Under the pieces are notes generated by a model, which searched no databases, had not been told where the DNA came from, and worked only from the letters and a program-made list of their open reading frames with translations. DNA of 64,000 bases from Campylobacter hepaticus (GTDB lineage: Bacteria; Campylobacterota; Campylobacteria; Campylobacterales; Campylobacteraceae), in the NCBI RefSeq assembly GCF_001687475.2, contig NZ_CP031611.1, positions 1,364,001 through 1,428,000 on the forward strand. Direction: 5' to 3'. This document shows, piece by piece, positions 58,624 through 64,000 of the stretch; position 1 is the stretch's first letter, and each line of letters starts with the position of its first letter. The position numbers and the translations under genes were made by a program.

Positions 58624-59762
58624 AAAAGTTTTATTATCCTTTCAAGTTCATTTATATTTAATCCTGTGTGTAAGGAAAAGCGAATTCTAGCGGTATTTTT
58701 AGGTACAGTGGGTTCTTTAATTGCAGGTGCAAAAATTCCTTCTGTTTCAAACATATTTGCTATTTTTAAGGCTTTTTGATTTTCTATTAAAAGTAAAGAA
58801 ATAATATAAGCATCTCCTAAAATTTGGTAATTTTTTTCTTGAAGTTTTGTTTTAAAAAACACACTTAAGTCTTGTAGTTTTTTTCTTTTTTCTTCAAAAA
58901 TGGGCATTTTTTTAAAGATAAATTGCGTCCAAGCAACATTAATAGGAGGTAAAGCAGTAGAATAAATAAAAGCCCTAGCTTTATTAATGAAAAAACTTTT
59001 ATATTTTTTATGAGATATTATACAAGCACCCATTGAAGCAAGAGCTTTTCCGAAAGTGAAAATTAAAAAATCCACTTCATTTTCTAAATTTAATCTTTTA
59101 ACCAATCCTAAGCCTTCGCTGTCAAAGCAACCTACACTGTGGGCTTCATCTATATAAAGTTTGATTTTTTTATAATGTTTTTTTAAATCGCATAAGGCTT
59201 TTAAATTACTAAAATCACCATCCATGCTAAATAAAGCTTCAGTTAAAATGATAATATTTTCATATTGATTATAGTGCTTTTTTATGAGTTTTTCTAGATT
59301 ATCTATATTATTATGGTGAAAACGAAAGAAATTTGCTTTACCAAGTTTTAAGCCATCAATCATGCTAGCATGTATAAATTTATCAGCTAAAAAAAGCGTA
59401 TTAGGGATGCTTGCAAGTGCAGCTATACAAGAGATATTAAGATGATAACCACTATTAAAATGTAAAACTTCTTTTTCTTTAAATTTGCTTTTTAAAAAAT
59501 TTTCAAAATTTTGATAAATTGTAAAATTTCCACTTAAACTTCTTGAACTTGAACTTGAAAAAAAGAAATGATCTTCTTCTAAGGTATTTAAAAATTCATG
59601 TTTTAATTCTTTACAAGTAGCTAAATTTAAATAATCATTACTTGCTAAATTTAAAAGTTTTTTATTTTCTTTATAAATAAATTTTCCTTCATGTTTTAAA
59701 GGTGTAAGAGTTCTTATATTATAATTTTTATGTAAATTTTGCAAAATTATTTCAAGATTCAT
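58620..59762 (-). CDS. bioF: 8-amino-7-oxononanoate synthase BioF
   Basis: This is a 380-residue PLP enzyme starting MNLEIILQNLHKNYN. It has LASNDYLNLA, the PLP-lysine region FTFGKALASMGACI and DEAHSVGCFDSEGLG. The open frame extends 60 codons upstream into bioA, but TTGGA 7 bases before the ATG at 59762 and the C. jejuni length support this start. It condenses pimeloyl-ACP with alanine. It is divergent from bioA across 67 bases. Confidence 0.93.
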   Translation of the reverse strand: MNLEIILQNLHKNYNIRTLTPLKHEGKFIYKENKKLLNLASNDYLNLATCKELKHEFLNTLEEDHFFFSSSSSRSLSGNFTIYQNFENFLKSKFKEKEVLHFNSGYHLNISCIAALASIPNTLFLADKFIHASMIDGLKLGKANFFRFHHNNIDNLEKLIKKHYNQYENIIILTEALFSMDGDFSNLKALCDLKKHYKKIKLYIDEAHSVGCFDSEGLGLVKRLNLENEVDFLIFTFGKALASMGACIISHKKYKSFFINKARAFIYSTALPPINVAWTQFIFKKMPIFEEKRKKLQDLSVFFKTKLQEKNYQILGDAYIISLLLIENQKALKIANMFETEGIFAPAIKEPTVPKNTARIRFSLHTGLNINELERIIKLL

Positions 59763-59829
59763 TTTTTTCCAATAATTTAGAAATTTTAAAGTATTATTTT
59801 GCCAAAATATTTTTAAAAAAGAAGTTATA
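59763..59829. promoter_or_regulatory. Divergent bioF/bioA promoter region
   Basis: The 67 AT-rich bases between the bioF and bioA starts must hold both promoters. No clear -10 pair or BirA-type operator was recognised. Confidence 0.35.
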
Positions 59830-61113
59830 ATGCAAAATGAAATTTTAAAAAAACTTGATTTAGAACATATTTGGCATCCTTGTACCCAAATGAAAGACCA
59901 TGAAAATATACCTTTAATTCCTATTAAAAAAGCTGAAGGCATTTGGCTTTATGATTTTAATGGCAAAGCTTATATGGATTGTATTAGCTCTTGGTGGGTT
60001 AATCTTTTTGGGCATTGTAATAAGTTTATAGCAAATGCAATTAAAAAACAAGTTGATGAACTTGAACACGTTATTTTAGCAGGTTTTTCTCATGAGCCTA
60101 TTATAAAACTTTCAGCTAGACTTTGTCAAAAGGTTGGAAGTGGTTTTAATAAATGTTTTTACGCAGATAATGGATCAAGTGCTATTGAAATTGCATTAAA
60201 GATGAGTTTTCATTATCATCTAAATCAAGGGAAGGAAAAAAATAAATTTTTATCTTTAAGCAATTCTTATCATGGTGAAACTTTAGGGGCTTTAAGTGTG
60301 GGTGATGTAGCGCTTTATAAAGATACTTATAAGACTTTACTTTTAGAATGTTTAAGTATTAATGTACCAAAAAATAATAATTATCAAAAAGAACTTGAAG
60401 AATTAGCAAATGTTTTAAAAAAATATGGTAATGAAATTTGTGCTTTTATCTTAGAGCCTTTGGTACAATGTGCAGGAAATATGCATATGTATGAAGTTGG
60501 ATTTATTGATGAGGCTATAAAACTTTGCCGTGAATTTAAAGTACAAGTAATTTTTGATGAAATTGCTGTAGGATTTGGACGCACAGGAAGTCTTTTTGCC
60601 TTGCATCAATGCAAGCAAAGTCCTGATTTTATTTGTCTTTCAAAGGGTATTACGGGAGGTTTTATGCCTCTTTCTGTTGTACTTACAAAAGATGAAATTT
60701 ATAATACTTTTTATGCTTCTTATAAAGAAAAAAAAGCTTTTTTGCATTCTCACAGTTATACAGGAAATGCTTTAGCTTGTGCTGCAGCTAATGCAGTATT
60801 AGATATATTTGAGAAGGAAAATATTTTAGAGGAAAATAAAATTTTAAGTCAATTTATTCAAAAAGAATTACAAAGACTTAAGCAATTTGATTTTTTGGGC
60901 AATTTTAGAACCTGTGGTATGATTAGTGCTTTTGATATTTTAAGTTCTAAATACGAGCGCCCAGGACTTTTTGTATTTGAAAAGGCTTTAGAAAAAGGTT
61001 TGCTTTTAAGACCTTTGGGAAATACTATTTATTTCATGCCTCCTTATATTATCACTAAAGAACAAATTTCTTATATTATAAAGAGTTTAGAGCAAATTTT
61101 TAAAGAATTTTAG
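59830..61113 (+). CDS. bioA: Adenosylmethionine-8-amino-7-oxononanoate aminotransferase BioA
   Basis: The 427-residue class III PLP aminotransferase has [13 protein letters not shown] (about 13-25), [18 protein letters not shown] (about 114-131), [16 protein letters not shown] (about 242-257) and the PLP-lysine region [13 protein letters not shown] (about 271-283). It makes 7,8-diaminopelargonate. Its 3' end overlaps bioD tail to tail by 14 bases. Confidence 0.95.
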   Translation: MQNEILKKLDLEHIWHPCTQMKDHENIPLIPIKKAEGIWLYDFNGKAYMDCISSWWVNLFGHCNKFIANAIKKQVDELEHVILAGFSHEPIIKLSARLCQKVGSGFNKCFYADNGSSAIEIALKMSFHYHLNQGKEKNKFLSLSNSYHGETLGALSVGDVALYKDTYKTLLLECLSINVPKNNNYQKELEELANVLKKYGNEICAFILEPLVQCAGNMHMYEVGFIDEAIKLCREFKVQVIFDEIAVGFGRTGSLFALHQCKQSPDFICLSKGITGGFMPLSVVLTKDEIYNTFYASYKEKKAFLHSHSYTGNALACAAANAVLDIFEKENILEENKILSQFIQKELQRLKQFDFLGNFRTCGMISAFDILSSKYERPGLFVFEKALEKGLLLRPLGNTIYFMPPYIITKEQISYIIKSLEQIFKEF

Positions 61114-61705
61114 TATTTAAAATATTTTGTATTTGTTTTTTTAAATTTTGATTTAATGCGTTTTGTTGATCGGGAAAATCAAGATTTATTATAGGAATTT
61201 GTGTGTAATTTTGAACAAAATTATCTTGTAAAACATCTTTTTTCCCCATCATTACAAGGGATAAAATTTCAATATTGCGTTGTTTAAGAGCTTGTATACT
61301 TAATAAAATGTGATTAATGCTTCCAAGATAGTATTTTGCAACTAAAATGGTTGGTTTTATGTTTTTACTCATAAAATCAATCATAGTATATTTTTCATCT
61401 ATAGGAGAAAAAAGTCCTCCTGCAAGTTCAATGAGTAAATTTTGACTTTGTGGAAGCATAATTTCTAAAGCTTTATAATCAGCTTTTTGAAGAATTTTAC
61501 CAATATGCGGTGATGCTGGAGTTTGCAAAAAGAAACCTTCTTTAAAAATTTTTGTTTTTGGACTTAATTTATTTATTAAATCACTATCTTTTGGTAGTCC
61601 TGCTTGTATGAGTTTAAAATAGTCATAGTTAAAACTCGCACAAAAACTCGCACAAAAATGTGTTTTACCTACATCAGTATGAATTCCACTTATATAAATT
61701 TGCAT
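61100..61705 (-). CDS. bioD: Dethiobiotin synthetase BioD
   Basis: The 201-residue P-loop ATPase begins [21 protein letters not shown]; the P-loop variant is GIHTDVGKT (about 7-15). The GLFSPID-type loop ([13 protein letters not shown]) follows near 95-107. It closes the ureido ring of dethiobiotin. It is convergent with bioA. Confidence 0.92.
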   Translation of the reverse strand: MQIYISGIHTDVGKTHFCASFCASFNYDYFKLIQAGLPKDSDLINKLSPKTKIFKEGFFLQTPASPHIGKILQKADYKALEIMLPQSQNLLIELAGGLFSPIDEKYTMIDFMSKNIKPTILVAKYYLGSINHILLSIQALKQRNIEILSLVMMGKKDVLQDNFVQNYTQIPIINLDFPDQQNALNQNLKKQIQNILNTKIL

Positions 61706-61944
61706 TTGAAACTCTTAAAAAATAAATTTTTAATTTATTATACACCTAATAATTACAATAATAAATAAAAAGTTTGAAAAATGATTGTTTAAGATTAAGA
61801 ATGCTTTATGAATACTTGTATTTTAACCTAATAGTGCATAAATGAATTGGTTAATAATATTTAAGTTTATTAATTTAATATTATATTGTAAAGAAATTAA
61901 AAATAAATTGTAGATTTTTTACTTTTACCTAAGCCAAAATAGCT

Positions 61945-61950
61945 TATAAT
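61945..61950 (+). promoter_or_regulatory. rplY: Candidate -10 promoter for rplY-pth
   Basis: TATAAT lies within a short symmetrical stretch (AGCTTAT-AAT-ATAAGCT, 61941-61957), about 29 bases before the rplY ATG. A promoter inside an inverted repeat may indicate control, but the symmetry is short. Confidence 0.45.
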
Positions 61951-61978
61951 ATAAGCTTATTTTTTAGAAAGGATGAAG

Positions 61979-62515
61979 ATGTTAGAAGGTATTATTAGAG
62001 AGAGTATCGGTAGAAAAGCTGCTAAAGCTTTAAAAAGAGATGGTTATCTAATCGCAAACATCTATGGAAAAGGATTAGAAAATATCAATGCTGCTTTTAA
62101 AGTCAATGAATTTATTAAAGAAGTTCGTAAAAAAACAACTTTAATTTTTGATGTAAAAGTAGGTTCTCAGATTTTAAGTGTTGTGGTTGTAGATTATCAA
62201 AAAGATCCTGTTACTGCAGATTTAAAACATGTAGACTTAAAAATTGCACAAAAAGGTGTAGTTTCTAAGTATATGGTTCCAATTAAAATTACAGGTACAG
62301 CTATTGGTCTTAAAAATAAAGGTGTTTTAATCCAATCAAAAAGAAGATTGAAAGTAAAATGTGCAGCTGAAAATTTACCTAATTATTTTGAACTTGATGT
62401 AAGTAAACTTGATGTAGGTGATGCTTTACTTGTTCGTGATATAGTAGTACCTGAGGGTGTTGTTATGATTGATGCTGAGAGGGTAGCGGTTGTAGGTGTA
62501 GAAAAAGCTAGATGA
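61979..62515 (+). CDS. rplY: 50S ribosomal protein L25 (CTC form)
   Basis: This is a 178-residue L25/CTC protein starting [22 protein letters not shown]. An N-terminal L25 domain (about 1-90) binds 5S rRNA, and a C-terminal TL5-like beta domain completes it. The ATG at 61973 overlaps the ribosome binding site AAGGA (61969-61973), so 61979 is the better start and gives the C. jejuni length. pth follows with a 4-base overlap. Confidence 0.95.
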   Translation: MLEGIIRESIGRKAAKALKRDGYLIANIYGKGLENINAAFKVNEFIKEVRKKTTLIFDVKVGSQILSVVVVDYQKDPVTADLKHVDLKIAQKGVVSKYMVPIKITGTAIGLKNKGVLIQSKRRLKVKCAAENLPNYFELDVSKLDVGDALLVRDIVVPEGVVMIDAERVAVVGVEKAR

Positions 62516-63057
62516 TTTTAGTTGTAGGACTTGGTAATATAGGTGTAGAGTATGAAAATACTCGCCATAATGCCGGTTTTATGCTTATTAATCTGCTTTT
62601 AAAAGAAAGTAATTTCATAAATCTTACTCATTCTCAATTTAAAGGAGAGCTTTTTAAATTAAGTTCTTCTTTGCTTCTTTTAAAACCTAGTACTTATATG
62701 AATAATTCAGGAATAAGTGTAAAAATTGTTAGTGATTTTTATAAATGTGAAAGAATTATAGTTATTCATGATGATATTGATCTTCATTTAGGAGTTTTGC
62801 GTTTTAAAAAAGGTGGTTCAAGTGGAGGACATAATGGGCTTAAAAGTATAGATAGTTTATGCGGGAATGATTATGAAAGAATTCGTATAGGAATAGGTAA
62901 GGGTGAGCATGTGCTTTCTCATGTTTTAGGCAATTTTAAAGCCGAAGAAGAATTAATTTTGAGTAAGGTTTTAATTCATGCTAAAGAGGCTTTATTTGAA
63001 CTGATTAAAAATGATAATTTGTCTTTTATATCGTCTAAATATAGTTTAAATGTTTAA
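62512..63057 (+). CDS. pth: Peptidyl-tRNA hydrolase
   Basis: The 181-residue enzyme has [21 protein letters not shown] (catalytic His 20 in TRHN), [10 protein letters not shown] (about 59-68) and the active-site VIHDDIDL (about 84-91), [10 protein letters not shown]. It recycles peptidyl-tRNAs. It lies between rplY and the Lpt permease, as in C. jejuni. Confidence 0.96.
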   Translation: MILVVGLGNIGVEYENTRHNAGFMLINLLLKESNFINLTHSQFKGELFKLSSSLLLLKPSTYMNNSGISVKIVSDFYKCERIIVIHDDIDLHLGVLRFKKGGSSGGHNGLKSIDSLCGNDYERIRIGIGKGEHVLSHVLGNFKAEEELILSKVLIHAKEALFELIKNDNLSFISSKYSLNV

Positions 63058-63058
63058 A

Positions 63059-64000
63059 ATGTCAATATTTTTTCGTTTTATTTCAGGAATTTATTTAAAA
63101 AATTTTTTTATTATTTTTTTTGCTTTACTTGGTTTTTATTGCGGTATAGATTTGCTTTTAAATTTTAAAGATTTACCAAAAGCTGCTAATCTTGATTTGC
63201 TTTATATGATGTTTTTATCTTTTTCAGCAGTACCTTATGTATTGCCCCTTTCTTTAATTTTTGCTTTGGTGCTTTCTTTGATTTCTATGATAAGATCTAA
63301 TGAATTTGTAAGCCTTTATGCACTAGGATTTAGTAAAAATTATGTTATTTTATTTCCTTTCTTATGGGCTTTGTTTTTTTGTTGTGTTTATATAGGACTT
63401 AATTTTACTTCTTTTGCTTATGCTAACGATTATAAAAGAAATATCTTAAAAAATGGTACAGTATTAAATCAAAGTGGAGAAGTATTTTTAAAATTTAATA
63501 ATAATTTTGTTTTTATTTCAAAAATTAATAATGGTCAAAATAGTGCTCAAAATATAAAAATTTTTAATATTGATAATTTAAATTTAAATTCTTTAATTAA
63601 TGCTAAAAATGCATATTTTAAGAGTGAAAGTTGGATTTTAAAAGAGGGTAATATTACTTTGTTACCTCAAAATTATCAACTAGGTAGTAAGGGTTTAACA
63701 ATAGATGAATTTACTCAAATTAAATCATTATATGGCTTTAAACCAAAAATTATAGAAGGGGTGGCTAGCAATAGAGATTATTCTATTTTTGATGCATTAG
63801 AAATTTTTGAACTTTTTAGAGCGCAAAATGTGAATATAGATGCTCTTAAAATTAGTCTTTATAAATTTATATTTACTCCATTTTTTGCACCTTTTTTAAT
63901 GCTTATTATGTACTATTTTTTTCCTGTAATAGCACGGTTTTTTAATCTTGCTATAGTGAGTTTTATAGCTTTTATTGCGACTTTAATGATTTGGGGTATA
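63059..64000 (+). CDS. LptF/LptG-family permease (YjgP/YjgQ), truncated by the window end
   Basis: The first 314 codons are present and the frame is open at the edge. It begins MSIFFRFISGIYLKN, with a first helix, the helix pair SAVPYVLPLSLIFALVLSLISM, a conserved NEFVSLYALGFSKN loop (about 80-93) and a periplasmic beta-jellyroll-like domain (about 135-255). It then re-enters the membrane. Such permeases extract lipopolysaccharide or lipooligosaccharide with LptB. An in-frame ATG at 63050, overlapping pth, is an alternative start. C. jejuni Cj0313 is the counterpart. Confidence 0.88.
   Translation, partial: MSIFFRFISGIYLKNFFIIFFALLGFYCGIDLLLNFKDLPKAANLDLLYMMFLSFSAVPYVLPLSLIFALVLSLISMIRSNEFVSLYALGFSKNYVILFPFLWALFFCCVYIGLNFTSFAYANDYKRNILKNGTVLNQSGEVFLKFNNNFVFISKINNGQNSAQNIKIFNIDNLNLNSLINAKNAYFKSESWILKEGNITLLPQNYQLGSKGLTIDEFTQIKSLYGFKPKIIEGVASNRDYSIFDALEIFELFRAQNVNIDALKISLYKFIFTPFFAPFLMLIMYYFFPVIARFFNLAIVSFIAFIATLMIWGI

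Noticed and set aside
59763-59942. Extended N-terminus of bioF
   Set aside because: The added 60 codons are antisense to bioA. A good ribosome binding site and the usual BioF length support the start at 59762.
61941-61957. Short inverted repeat at the rplY promoter as an L25 autoregulatory site
   Set aside because: Seven-base arms of mostly A/T in this genome are expected by chance, and no structured leader is evident.
1-64000. CRISPR array, tRNA or rRNA genes, prophage or insertion sequence
   Set aside because: No regularly spaced direct repeats, cloverleaf-like GC-rich segments, rRNA stretches, transposase or integrase genes were found on either strand by eye.

Overview
The window is a chromosomal segment from an AT-rich epsilonproteobacterium, almost certainly a thermotolerant Campylobacter. 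Gene content and order match C. jejuni closely (remembered locus order, not searched): a Cj1588c-to-Cj1564-like block is joined directly to a Cj0264c-to-Cj0313-like block. In C. jejuni these blocks lie far apart. The junction, the absence of a Cj1585c-like gene beside the globin, of peb3 between lpxB and surE, and of panBCD and the OXA beta-lactamase gene before the mod genes all argue against C. jejuni itself. A C. lari-group species is plausible but unproven. No rRNA, tRNA, CRISPR array, prophage or insertion sequence was seen.

Layout. 1-3.5 kb: an MHS-type MFS symporter, a cyclic-peptide-type ABC exporter and a short GlcG-like protein. 3.5-3.9 kb: the single-domain globin cgb on the minus strand. 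4.3-8.9 kb: the nikZYXWV nickel ABC importer operon. 9.0-22.4 kb: the 14-gene nuo (complex I) operon, in which nuoE and nuoF are replaced by two small Campylobacter-type genes. 22.4-24.8 kb: pflA (flagellar motility). 25.1-26.8 kb: a chemoreceptor, tail to tail with pflA. 27.2-30.3 kb: a TorA-like molybdoenzyme broken by two single-base frameshifts, and its monohaem cytochrome c. 30.6-33.6 kb: two DUF2393-like membrane proteins, an SPFH/HflK-like protein and ilvE. 33.9-43.4 kb, plus strand: tautomerase, bcp, queH, fabZ, lpxA, clpX, mreB, mreC, carB. 43.5-44.2 kb: two tiny ORFs and a short YrdC-like gene. 44.2-51.9 kb, minus strand: lpxB-greA-metallophosphoesterase-cheV-cheA-cheW-serB-tal. 52.2-54.7 kb: surE, a ThiF/TcdA-like gene and a decayed CPBP membrane protease. 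54.7-57.3 kb: modABC with a small TOBE-like gene. 57.3-61.7 kb: biotin genes bioF-bioG-bioC, bioA and bioD. 62.0-64.0 kb: rplY, pth and the start of an LptF/LptG-family permease, cut by the window edge.

Functional themes are respiration (complex I and the TMAO/DMSO reductase), metal and oxyanion import serving metalloenzymes (Ni, Mo), the chemotaxis core (CheV, CheAY, CheW and one receptor), envelope synthesis (fabZ, lpxA, lpxB, mreBC, Lpt) and biotin synthesis. Most genes are ordinary core genes. The unusual points are the chromosomal junction at a chemoreceptor gene, a metallophosphoesterase that appears to start at a non-ATG (AUU) codon, two recently decayed genes, an apparently leaderless pflA and several unexplained inverted repeats. 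I found no convincing new multi-gene system.
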